A program made the position numbers and the translations under genes. DNA of 64,000 bases from an uncultured Collinsella sp. (lineage in GTDB: Bacteria; Actinomycetota; Coriobacteriia; Coriobacteriales; Coriobacteriaceae): NCBI GenBank assembly GCA_902495525.1, contig CABUXL010000007.1, positions 1-64,000 on the forward strand. Reading direction: 5' to 3'. The notes below the pieces were generated by a model. It ran no database searches, was not told where the DNA came from, and worked only from the letters and a program-made list of their open reading frames with translations. The number at the start of each line of letters is the position of its first letter. Within the stretch, counting starts at the first letter, position 1. This document shows, piece by piece, positions 51,022 through 59,131 of this stretch.

Positions 51022-53904
51022 CTAAATAAATACGTCGACGAGGATGGGCATAAGGTTGAGCAGGCCAAACACCAGCGCCACGCCCCATCCGAGCCTAAAG
51101 CAGCTGCGCCAGGTGCTGCGTGCGAAGGTGTTGTCGATCAGGACCTCGACAAAATACGTCGCGGCCATCACGACCAGGGCTACAACCCAGCTCACGGGGT
51201 TGTCCCAAACAAAGAACATGCCCACCCACATCAAAAACAGCACGGTCTCGCACCAGTGCATAAGGGTCATCTTGGCCAGCGTGCCGCCGCTCATCTCGGT
51301 GGCGACGCCCTGGACGATCTCCTGATGCGCATGATGCGAGTACGAAAGGTCAAACGGCGACTTGCGCAGCTTGATGGTAAGCACCGCGAGCAACGCGAGG
51401 AAAATGGGCGCGCTGTACACGATGATAGGGGCCGACTGCCCCGTCACAGCAATGGAATCGAAGCTGTCGGTGGCAAGGTACAGGCCCACACTCATCAGCA
51501 GAACGGCGGGCTCGTAACTCATGACCTGCAGCAGCTCGCGGTCGGCGCCGACCTGAGCAAACGGGCTTTGCGTCGAGGCGGACGCCAACACCACAAAGAT
51601 CGCGGCGAGGGTAACCATAAACGCGCACAGCAGCGTGTTGGAGCCCGACACAAAGATGCCGCCGCCCACCACGGTAAAGATGAGCGCGCACGCCATGTAG
51701 GTGTCGTCCATGGTGTTTACGCTGGCGGGGGCCTTGCGCAGGAGCTTGGCCACATCGTAGAAGGGTTGTAGCAGGCGCGGGCCCACGCGGCCCTGCATGC
51801 GAGCCGAAAGCTTACGGTCAACGCCGTCGATCAGGCCACCAACCAAAGGCGCAATCAAGGCAAACGCCACGGTGCCAATAAAGATGCCCACGACGCCCGA
51901 ACCTTCAAAATACTTGCCGCGCAACACCGAGGGCGCGCTCATGGCAAGCCGCTCGGGCCCAATCCACGCGCAACACAGCAGCGCAAACAAGATAATGCTG
52001 CAGCACACGACGCTACCCGCGGGGCCAATACGCTTCTCGCCAAGGGCGTCCTCCGAGTACCAATTGCGCTTTTCGGCCTTCACCTCGCGTCCCATCGAGC
52101 CGCGGAAATGGCGATATTTGTCGGTTCCCACGCCCGAAAGGTACACGTTGACGTGCGGCTTATTGCTCACGCGGAACGACGTCAGCAGCACCACGGCGAT
52201 AAACGCTACGATAACCACCATCAGATACATGGCGTCCTTGCCAATAACGTACGGCACGCGTCCAAACACCATGGCGAGATAGGGCGATACCAGACCGCTC
52301 GAGATAACCGGAAACGCCACGCAGCACAGAATCAGCAGCGCGGCGATGGTGTTGAGCGCCATCCATTCGGTCTTATGGACATTGACCTCGACGTTTTGAG
52401 CCGTGGGGTCGACGCCCGAAAGCTTGGCAAGCCACTTGCCCCAAAAATAGAACGTCGCGGCCGAGCCAAAGGCCAGCACCATGATCATGAGCACGTTGCC
52501 GGTCTGCGCAAACGCCACCAGGGCGCCCCACTTGGACACGAGCATGCCAAACGGCGCCACAAACATGCCCATGATGCCCAGCATCATAAGGCGCGTCAGG
52601 TGCGGCATGCGGCTGAACATACCGTCCATGTCCTCGATATTGCGGCTGCCGATATGATGCTCGGCCGTGCCCACGCACAGGAACAGCAGCGACTTTGCCA
52701 CCGTGTGGAACAGGATTAGGAAGATGGCGGCCCATACGGCCTCGGGCGCGCCGACACCCAAGCAGGCGCTGATAAGGCCCAAGTTGGAAATGGTGGAGTA
52801 CGCGAGCACACGTTTGGCGTTGCTCTGCGAGATGGCCATGAGGGCAGCGAGCAAAAACGTGATGGCACCCACACTCGTGACCATAAAGCCGGTCACGGGA
52901 TAGATGGCATAGAGTGGGCTCAGCTTGACCATCAGGAACACGCCGGCTTTGACCATGGTTGACGAGTGCAGCAGGGCGCTCGTGGGCGTGGGGGCAACCA
53001 TGGCACCCAACAGCCACGTGTGGAACGGCATCTGTGCGGCCTTGGTGAGCGCGGCGAGCGACAACAGAATGACCGGCATCACCAGCAGCGCAGATTGCGC
53101 GGTTCCGGCGCCGGAAAGCTCGATCATGCCCGAGATGGTCAGCGGCATGCTGTTAACGTGCAGGTACATGAGTCCGGCCAAAAACGCGATACCGCCCAGC
53201 ATGTTGAGGATGATCTGGGTGAAGGCGTTCTTGATGGCCTCGGGCGTGCGCGTGTAGCCAATCATAAGGAACGAGCACACGGTGGTGATTTCCCAGCCGC
53301 AGAACAGCCACTCAAGGTTGTCGCTCGTCACGATGACGAACATGGCTGAGAGGAACAGGAACATAAGCGCCAGGAACTGCGGGCGACGGTCGGGCGCGGT
53401 CTGCCCGCGCAGCGCAGCCTCGTGCTCGTCGTGGGCCTGGAAGTCCTTCATGTAGCCCAGGGCATACACGCAGATAAGGCTGCCGACGATGCCGACGGCG
53501 AGGACCATGATCACGCTCATGTAGTCCAGGTAGAGCGGGGTTGCGGTGACGGCTTCGGTCGCGGGCAGCGTCATGGCTGCAAAGGCGAGCGAGCCCACCA
53601 ACTGGACTACGCTGAGCACCGTGGTGAGCGCGTTCCTATATTTGTACGCGTTGTACAGGATGACGGCGCACAGGATGACGTCGATAACGGAACTGATGAT
53701 CGAGAGCACATGCGAGGTGCCGGGGGCAACCTCAAAGCTCTGCGGACCCGTGCCAAAAAACATGACGGCGACTACAACTGTCACCGCCATAATAATGCCG
53801 GAGCCTATGAGCCCCACCGCATCGCGGGTGCGGTCACCGCGCGCGAGCAGCATGCCCAGCGCCGGTACCAGCGGAAACAGGGTAAGGAAATACAGTAGCG
53901 TCAT
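51022..53904 (-). CDS. Fused EchA-EchB membrane subunit of Ech-type hydrogenase
   Basis: The 960-residue polytopic protein joins two subunits that are separate elsewhere. Residues 1-about 640 are a NuoL/HyfB-like antiporter subunit (EchA) with Lys and His in TM helices, such as KAAQMPFHTWLLGAM. Residues about 640-960 are a NuoH/HyfC-like subunit (EchB; ARMQGRVGPR, AFMVTLAAIFVV, LDLSYSHHAHQEIVQG). The order matches the operon order echA-echB. Together they should translocate ions on proton reduction. GGGGGAG precedes ATG. It is the first gene of the operon. Confidence 0.93.
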   Translation of the reverse strand: MTLLYFLTLFPLVPALGMLLARGDRTRDAVGLIGSGIIMAVTVVVAVMFFGTGPQSFEVAPGTSHVLSIISSVIDVILCAVILYNAYKYRNALTTVLSVVQLVGSLAFAAMTLPATEAVTATPLYLDYMSVIMVLAVGIVGSLICVYALGYMKDFQAHDEHEAALRGQTAPDRRPQFLALMFLFLSAMFVIVTSDNLEWLFCGWEITTVCSFLMIGYTRTPEAIKNAFTQIILNMLGGIAFLAGLMYLHVNSMPLTISGMIELSGAGTAQSALLVMPVILLSLAALTKAAQMPFHTWLLGAMVAPTPTSALLHSSTMVKAGVFLMVKLSPLYAIYPVTGFMVTSVGAITFLLAALMAISQSNAKRVLAYSTISNLGLISACLGVGAPEAVWAAIFLILFHTVAKSLLFLCVGTAEHHIGSRNIEDMDGMFSRMPHLTRLMMLGIMGMFVAPFGMLVSKWGALVAFAQTGNVLMIMVLAFGSAATFYFWGKWLAKLSGVDPTAQNVEVNVHKTEWMALNTIAALLILCCVAFPVISSGLVSPYLAMVFGRVPYVIGKDAMYLMVVIVAFIAVVLLTSFRVSNKPHVNVYLSGVGTDKYRHFRGSMGREVKAEKRNWYSEDALGEKRIGPAGSVVCCSIILFALLCCAWIGPERLAMSAPSVLRGKYFEGSGVVGIFIGTVAFALIAPLVGGLIDGVDRKLSARMQGRVGPRLLQPFYDVAKLLRKAPASVNTMDDTYMACALIFTVVGGGIFVSGSNTLLCAFMVTLAAIFVVLASASTQSPFAQVGADRELLQVMSYEPAVLLMSVGLYLATDSFDSIAVTGQSAPIIVYSAPIFLALLAVLTIKLRKSPFDLSYSHHAHQEIVQGVATEMSGGTLAKMTLMHWCETVLFLMWVGMFFVWDNPVSWVVALVVMAATYFVEVLIDNTFARSTWRSCFRLGWGVALVFGLLNLMPILVDVFI

Positions 53905-54154
53905 ACCATCACTCCCCCATGCAAAAACGCTGCAATTGTTTAACGTTATAGCTCAATTACGGGGTTGCGGTGGCAGGTTTTCGGTCAACTGGGGAGTTTT
54001 AGGCGTACGGGGCAAGGAGTCTGTCCGCATTGGAGTAGAGGGGTGACGTCCCTTTACCGCAGCGACGGACGCGCGGGCCACTGCGCGCGGTTTATTGGGC
54101 ACTTTGGAGGATGTCCCAATAGGCTCGCGCCGGTCCAAAAAGTTGGCGCGGCAA

Positions 54155-54178
54155 GAAAAATGCGCCCCTGTGGGCGCA
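54155..54178 (-). terminator. Terminator after the HTH gene
   Basis: TGCGCCC and GGGCGCA across a 4-nt loop, followed on the minus strand by TTTTTCTTGC, 13 nt past the stop. The rest of 53905-54155, upstream of the hydrogenase operon, shows no gene; an ORF there on the minus strand has no coding signature. Confidence 0.7.
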
Positions 54179-54190
54179 CCATCCCGTTTG

Positions 54191-54586
54191 CTATTCCGCC
54201 TTTTTAACGCGCGGCTTGCGACCGCGCGGCTTATCGACCAGTGCGGACTCACCGCTCTCGCGGTACTGACGGCACCAAGCCTTGACCGAAGACTCGCTGG
54301 GAATCTTGTGCTTGATCATGGCCTCGCGAACCGTCAAGCCGTTTTCCAGACGGTCCTTAACCACAGCGAGCTTTACGTCGTACGAATAGGTGTGATGATG
54401 CGAACCGGCGTTGAGAACGGCGTCGGCACCGCCCACGGCATACGCGCGGGCCCACTGACGAGCCGTGGCCTGGGGAATGCCAAGCTCCGCAGCGAGGGCG
54501 CGATGACCGACCCCCTCTTGGAGGATCTCGACGGCGCGCTGCCTAACCTCAGGCGCATGCGTGCGAGTCCTAGTTGCTTCCGACAT
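54191..54586 (-). CDS. Transposase-type helix-turn-helix protein
   Basis: The 131-residue basic protein has two HTH-like units. The first is VRQRAVEILQEGVGHRALAAELGIPQATARQWARAY, the second ENGLTVREAMIKHKIPSESSVKAWCRQYRESG, followed by the basic tail KPRGRKPRVKK. This is the DNA-binding part of IS3/IS630-type transposases. No catalytic DDE domain or terminal repeats adjoin it, so it could be a domesticated regulator or a remnant. ATG at 54586 has GGCAGG nearby. It has a promoter-like sequence upstream and its own terminator. Confidence 0.75.
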   Translation of the reverse strand: MSEATRTRTHAPEVRQRAVEILQEGVGHRALAAELGIPQATARQWARAYAVGGADAVLNAGSHHHTYSYDVKLAVVKDRLENGLTVREAMIKHKIPSESSVKAWCRQYRESGESALVDKPRGRKPRVKKAE

Positions 54587-54636
54587 ACCTGCCACTTCTT
54601 AGCCTTAACCGTTAATCTGCTTTCTTACGTGCAAGT

Positions 54637-54665
54637 TAGATAGTAGCATTTTACTGTTTGCTCAA
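54637..54665 (-). promoter_or_regulatory. Candidate promoter of the HTH gene
   Basis: TTGAGC, a 17-nt spacer and TATCTA on the minus strand, 50 nt upstream of the ATG. Matches are moderate. The AT-rich gap 54666-54920 upstream shows no gene. Confidence 0.35.
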
Positions 54666-54931
54666 AGCAGTTAATTAAAATAGACGCGGCGTTATCTGGG
54701 CATTTGGCACCAAATTACGACATTTCTTTATCGATTATTTACGCTGGTAGCTAACTCGCAGCTAATCGTCATTCGCTTGTCAACAAAATTGGCATCTCTT
54801 TATGTCCTTTGGTATAGAGGATATAGTTATTAACCCCTCCCCCAATAATTTTGAGTGATCTGCGAGACAGTAGACGTCCTCACTCCTCATGATTACCGCG
54901 CATTGCCATCCACCGGAGCAAAACAAAAAGG

Positions 54932-54960
54932 GCGGGACCTGCTGCGCTTGCAGGCCCCGC
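54932..54960 (-). terminator. Terminator after the oxidoreductase gene
   Basis: GCGGGACCTGC pairs with GCAGGCCCCGC, one mismatch, followed on the minus strand by CCTTTTTGTTTTGC. It lies 75 nt past the stop at 55036. Confidence 0.75.
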
Positions 54961-55035
54961 ACCGATTGACACCCGACGGGACACAGCCGGGCGAGACGGA
55001 TCCGTGCCACCGTCCCGCCTGGCCGCGATGTTCAA

Positions 55036-57066
55036 CTACAGCTCGTTGGCCGCGTGATACGCCGTGCGAATGGCGCTCGCAATGTCGGCGGTGCGCTCAC
55101 CCGAGCAGTCGCCCACGCAGGTCACGGGCACCGTCACGCCATCCAGGTCAAACGCGTTGGCCTTGGAGCCCACGGCCATCACCACGTAATCGCAGGCGAT
55201 CTTCACCGGCTCCTCGGCGCCGTCCTCGGTGGTGCGAACAGCCTCCACGCCCTCGTCGGTAATGGCGGTCAGGCGGGTCTTCACGTGCTGCTCCACGTTG
55301 TGCTCGGCAAAGTCGCTCATAATCAGCGGCAGAATGGTCTCGGACTCGCCCGCGGCAATCTTGTCGAGCATCTCCACGATCGCCACCTCGCAGCCGTGCT
55401 GCAGCAGGTACTCGGCAGTCTCGGTGCCCACCAGGCCGCCGCCAATGACGGCGACGCGGCCCGTAAGCTCCACCTTGCCGGCCAGCACGTCCCAGCTCGA
55501 GACGACCTTCTCCGAGTCGGCACCCGGAACGGGGATGACCACGTCGTGCGCGCCCACGGCCACAATCGCGGCGTCGGCGGCGTTGAGGTCCTCAGCGGTA
55601 GCGGCATGGTTGAGCTCAACCTTCACGCCCAGGCCAGGCAGAATCTTCTCGTAGTACTCGACCGAGCGCATGATCTCGTCCTTGCGCGGAGGCGCGGCCG
55701 CCAGCACAATCTGGCCGCCCAGATGATCGCTCGCCTCGTAGACGGTCACGTCGTAACCGCGCTTGGCCGCCACGCGCGCGGCCTCCAGGCCGGCAATACC
55801 GCCGCCCACCACGGCGATCTTCTTGTCGCCCTCGCCCGGCTTGATGGCGATGGTCGCCTCGTCGCCGTTCTCGGCATTAAGCACGCACGAGATGTACTTG
55901 CGGTTTTGAATCGCATCGACGCAGCCCTTGTTGCAGTTGAGGCACTCGCGGATGGGCTCACCCGTGGCGGCCTTCAGCGCAATGTCGGGGTCGCACATGA
56001 GCGAGCGGCCGTAGGCGATGATGTCGGCAGAGCCATCCTCCAGGATCTTCTCGCCGGCCTCGACCGAGACCACGCGGCCGACGGTTGCCACCGGCACGGA
56101 GACCAGGGCCTTGACGCGCTCGGCCACGGGCAGCGTCCAGTTGTAGGGCATGGCGCCCATGGGCGGAATGGTGTCGCCCATGTTGCCGGTGTGATTTGCC
56201 TGTGCAACCTGGATCATGTCGATGCCCGCGCCCTCGAGCAGCTTAGCAAACTCGCAGGCCTCGTCGGGCTGCAGGCCGCCCTTGCCGCGCGGCGTGCCGT
56301 CGGGGTTCTCCATGATCACGGGGAGCTTGTACTCCACCATCAGCTGCGGCGCGGCTTCCTTAATGGCAGCGACGACCTCCAGCGCGTAGCGAACGCGGTT
56401 CTCGAACGAGCCACCGTACTCGTCAGTGCGCTTGTTGAGGATGGCTGAGCACAGCGAACCCACCAGGCGGTCGCCGTGGACCTCGATGGCGTCGATACCG
56501 GCCCGCTGCGCGCGAGCGGCCGAGGCAGCGATGGCCTCCTTGATCTGGGTGAGCTGCTCCACGCTCGCCTCGTTCACAAAGTGCTGCATGTCGTGGTGCA
56601 GCTTGGCGTATGCCTGCTTGCGGATCTCGTTGGACTCGGCCATCTTGGCGGCAAAGGTCTCCTCGTCACCGGCGGCCTTGGCTTCCTGCGCGGCCTTGGC
56701 AGCGGCCATGGAGCCCATGACCATGCGGCCGACGCCGGGCACGTCGTACTCGGGGTGGAACAGCTGCAGCGCAACCTTGGCACCGTGCTTGTGGACGGCA
56801 TCGGCCAGCGCCTTAAACGTGGGGATCTGGGCGTCGGTCGCCAGCTTGGGCGTGGGGCTCGCGGTCATGACGGGAGCAACGTCGCCGATGACGATGTAGC
56901 TCACGCCGCCACGGGCCAGGCGCTCGTAAAAAGCCAGGCTGCGCTCGCCAATGGAGCCGTCGCGCTCCTCGTAGCCGGTGGTCAGCGGCGGAAACATAAT
57001 GCGGTTCTTGAGCTCAAGGGGGCCAACCGTAATGGGCTGGAGCAGCTTGGATGCAGGTGCGGTCAT
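55036..57066 (-). CDS. Old-yellow-enzyme-type flavin/iron-sulfur oxidoreductase
   Basis: The 676-residue enzyme of the 2,4-dienoyl-CoA-reductase/NADH:flavin oxidoreductase family has an FMN TIM barrel (about 8-345, with VALQLFHPEYD and GSVGSLC-like positions, here DRLVGSLCSAI). A [4Fe-4S] motif CLNCNKGCVD...C follows, then two Rossmann modules: FAD (AVVGGGIAGLEAA) and NAD(P) (AVIGGGLVGTETA). Such enzymes reduce enoates, bile acids or dietary compounds in gut anaerobes. Substrate is undecided. ATG third codon is chosen (GAGAGG 7 nt upstream). Monocistronic. Confidence 0.92.
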   Translation of the reverse strand: MTAPASKLLQPITVGPLELKNRIMFPPLTTGYEERDGSIGERSLAFYERLARGGVSYIVIGDVAPVMTASPTPKLATDAQIPTFKALADAVHKHGAKVALQLFHPEYDVPGVGRMVMGSMAAAKAAQEAKAAGDEETFAAKMAESNEIRKQAYAKLHHDMQHFVNEASVEQLTQIKEAIAASAARAQRAGIDAIEVHGDRLVGSLCSAILNKRTDEYGGSFENRVRYALEVVAAIKEAAPQLMVEYKLPVIMENPDGTPRGKGGLQPDEACEFAKLLEGAGIDMIQVAQANHTGNMGDTIPPMGAMPYNWTLPVAERVKALVSVPVATVGRVVSVEAGEKILEDGSADIIAYGRSLMCDPDIALKAATGEPIRECLNCNKGCVDAIQNRKYISCVLNAENGDEATIAIKPGEGDKKIAVVGGGIAGLEAARVAAKRGYDVTVYEASDHLGGQIVLAAAPPRKDEIMRSVEYYEKILPGLGVKVELNHAATAEDLNAADAAIVAVGAHDVVIPVPGADSEKVVSSWDVLAGKVELTGRVAVIGGGLVGTETAEYLLQHGCEVAIVEMLDKIAAGESETILPLIMSDFAEHNVEQHVKTRLTAITDEGVEAVRTTEDGAEEPVKIACDYVVMAVGSKANAFDLDGVTVPVTCVGDCSGERTADIASAIRTAYHAANEL

Positions 57067-57207
57067 GGACATTCCTCTCTTGTAGGCGCGGCGGCGATGG
57101 TGCCGCGTAGTTGTCTAGAGGATATGGCATGAGAGCACGGCGGCACAACGAAAATCGGCGAATATCAGGTGGCAGCAGGTGGATGGGACGGGACGGCCCG
57201 TCAGTTT

Positions 57208-57264
57208 GTCTCGATCTGTAACAGTTACGCGGCAAAACTGGGTCTTACTGTTACAGATCGAGAC
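57208..57264. repeat. CTCGATCTGTAACA foldback element, copy 2
   Basis: GTCTCGATCTGTAACAGT pairs perfectly with ACTGTTACAGATCGAGAC (18 bp) around a 21-nt centre. Confidence 0.85.
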
Positions 57265-57290
57265 ATTCCTCTCACCTCATCCTCAACAAT

Positions 57291-57345
57291 CTAGATCTGT
57301 AACATCTAGACCCATTTTTGACCCCTACCTGTTACAGATCGAGAC
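57291..57345. repeat. CTCGATCTGTAACA foldback element, copy 3 (inverted, imperfect)
   Basis: Left arm CTAGATCTGTAACA, right arm TGTTACAGATCGAGAC. The internal segment is the reverse complement of copy 4 in its CTAGACCC part, so the copy is inverted. Confidence 0.75.
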
Positions 57346-57370
57346 AAACGGGACCCAACCCACCGGTATA

Positions 57371-57425
57371 TCTCGATCTGTAACACCTAGCCGCCCAAAT
57401 CGGGTCTAGATGTTACAGATCGAGA
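57371..57425. repeat. CTCGATCTGTAACA foldback element, copy 4
   Basis: TCTCGATCTGTAACA pairs with TGTTACAGATCGAGA around CCTAGCCGCCCAAATCGGGTCTAGA. It is the third of the copies in tandem in 57208-57425. Confidence 0.85.
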
Positions 57426-57475
57426 TTTTGTTTGAGAGGCCGAGAATTGGACCGAAAACACGGTCCCGAAATAAC

Positions 57476-57505
57476 AAAAAAGCTCGCCGGCTAGGCCGAC
57501 GAGCT
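57476..57505 (-). terminator. Terminator of the tRNA-Met locus
   Basis: AGCTCG(C)CGGC pairs with GCCG(A)CGAGCT, followed on the minus strand by a T run. It lies 10 nt beyond the tRNA-Met 3' end, as in intact tRNA-Met loci. Confidence 0.7.
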
Positions 57506-57514
57506 GCAAGTTCT

Positions 57515-57563
57515 TGGTCGCGGGGGCAGGATTTGAACCTACGACCTCCGGGTTATGAGCCCG
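57515..57563 (-). tRNA. tRNA-Met(CAT) 3' fragment; element attachment site
   Basis: On the minus strand the sequence reads CGGGCTCATAACCCGG (anticodon arm with CAT), then the variable region, T arm GTAGGTTCAAATCCTGC and CCCCGCG-ACCA. The acceptor 5' strand, D arm and upper anticodon stem are missing: upstream DNA has no CGCGGGG. This is the 3' half left at one end of an integrated element, with a tyrosine integrase 280 nt away. The intact tRNA should lie at the other end, beyond the window. Confidence 0.85.
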
Positions 57564-57707
57564 TAGTTTCCAAACTATTTGACACTCTTTGATACCGCTT
57601 GACACCGTTATATAAGCAGGTAGATATGCATTTCTTCCAAAAACCCCAAATATCGGTTCTGTTCAATTTCGACCAAAATTCGACCACTGAAAACTTGACT
57701 TCCGCCA

Positions 57708-57794
57708 CTGCGTGGCATACGCTCGGAGCGGCGCACCCGAAGCGCCCGCTTCACGGGCCGCACGGGCGTGCTGCTCCGAGCGTATGCCACGCAG
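57708..57794. repeat. 22-bp perfect inverted repeat between att site and integrase
   Basis: CTGCGTGGCATACGCTCGGA (left arm start) and its exact complement (right arm end) bound a 43-nt centre that contains a second partial GCGCCCG/CGGGCGT pairing. It ends 44 nt before the integrase ATG. It could be a terminator for the integrase promoter, an accessory recombination site or an origin-like structure. Confidence 0.75.
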
Positions 57795-57837
57795 CCATGG
57801 AGTCACACTCGTATTCATTTGACCAAAGGATCGGCAC

Positions 57838-59130
57838 ATGAGCAGGCCTCTTGTCGTTGGTAAGGGAAGCGCCCTTAAAAGCAAGACGCAGAAAAACGTC
57901 TACTATATCAGGCACAACATGGGCAAAGACCCCGTTACCGGCAAATATAGGTACTCACCTCGCCGAAAGGTCTATGCGAAGAACAAGTCGGAATTGAGAG
58001 CCGAGCTCGAAGCATATAAGGCTGAGCTCAATAGCGGGCTCACCATCAAAGACCCCGATAAGACCGTTTATCAGTACACCAAAGAGTTCCACGACGATCG
58101 CGTGGACGCCGAGACCATCAGCCCGCTTGCCCTTGACCGCGAAGAGCTTGAAATTAAGGAAATTCAGGAGCTTTTCGGCAATTATCCCGTAAAGGACCTG
58201 AGGCCCCACATAATAAACGCCGGTTATGCTGAAGCCCGCAAAAGTGGAAGATTCTCCGAATCTGAGCTGCATAAAATCAGTGTAAAACTGAATCAGATTA
58301 TGAAGGCCGCCATGCTTGACGACTTGATTGTCAAGAACCCCTGCGCCGGCACCGTCATCCCGCGGCCCAAAGGAAAAGAGAGGCAGGCTCTTTCCCTCGA
58401 TGAAGCCCGGAGGCTTCTCTCCCTCCTCCTTTCACAGGAGATGGACTCCCACAGAATAGGCACTCTCCTGTTGCTCGATACCGGCATGCGCCGCGGAGAG
58501 ATGCTCGGACTCAGATGGGGCGACGTCCATTTTGGCGACGGCTATGTCCGCATCGACGGACAGTATGCCGCCGACAAGCTGGTCAGAGACCCAAAGAGCT
58601 CAACGGGAAAAAGGTCCGTCTCTTTGAGCCCGCTTGCACTCGAGAGGCTCGCCGCCTGGCGCGAGCTTCAGCGCACGCTTCTCGCCGAAGTCGACCTCGA
58701 ACAGGCTTCTGGCACCCCGATTGTGCACACATTAGTCGATCCCCAAAGAAACACGAGGGCTAAAACTAAAGATGACAAAAAAGGAAAGAGGGGGCCAGTC
58801 GCCATCGCGCACATGGACCCAAACTGCTTTTCGCGATGGTTCCGCGAATGGTGCTCGGACTATGGCTTTGGGCAGTTCAGAGAAATTACGCACTACATTG
58901 AGCGAGACGGAAAGACGTACGCTCGAGGTACAAAGTACTCCGGCCTGACCCCACACATGCTCAGGCACACGCAGGCAACGTTGCTGATCGGAGAGAACGT
59001 CGACATCAAAACCGTCAGCAGCCGCCTCGGGCACAGCACCGTCAAGCTCACGCTAGACACCTATGCACACGCAATTGCCGCCAAGGACCAGGCCGCCGCA
59101 AACACCATCGGCAACTTACTTTCAAATTAA
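57838..59130 (+). CDS. int: Tyrosine recombinase/integrase
   Basis: The 430-residue integrase of an integrative element has an N-terminal AP2-like arm-binding region (about 12-60), a core-binding domain (about 70-165) and a catalytic domain (about 170-430). The catalytic Arg is in LDTGMRRGEMLGLRW, HMLRHTQA gives the H-x-x-R, GHSTVKLTLDTYAHA gives the His and Tyr nucleophile. It should recombine the tRNA-Met site. AAAGGA precedes ATG. It is divergent from the att site and convergent with the next gene, whose stop codon lies 1 nt away. Confidence 0.95.
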   Translation: MSRPLVVGKGSALKSKTQKNVYYIRHNMGKDPVTGKYRYSPRRKVYAKNKSELRAELEAYKAELNSGLTIKDPDKTVYQYTKEFHDDRVDAETISPLALDREELEIKEIQELFGNYPVKDLRPHIINAGYAEARKSGRFSESELHKISVKLNQIMKAAMLDDLIVKNPCAGTVIPRPKGKERQALSLDEARRLLSLLLSQEMDSHRIGTLLLLDTGMRRGEMLGLRWGDVHFGDGYVRIDGQYAADKLVRDPKSSTGKRSVSLSPLALERLAAWRELQRTLLAEVDLEQASGTPIVHTLVDPQRNTRAKTKDDKKGKRGPVAIAHMDPNCFSRWFREWCSDYGFGQFREITHYIERDGKTYARGTKYSGLTPHMLRHTQATLLIGENVDIKTVSSRLGHSTVKLTLDTYAHAIAAKDQAAANTIGNLLSN

Positions 59131-59131
59131 A

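Noticed and set aside
53953..54252. A 99-codon minus-strand frame between hydrogenase and HTH genes
   Set aside because: Low-complexity Arg/Pro/Ser composition, overlaps the HTH gene and terminator, and no ribosome site.
57515..57580. Intact tRNA-Met
   Set aside because: The 5' acceptor strand and D arm are absent upstream; only the 3' half is present.
57410..57592. Short plus-strand frame reading RGQDLNLRPPGYEP
   Set aside because: This is the well-known spurious translation of the tRNA 3' region.
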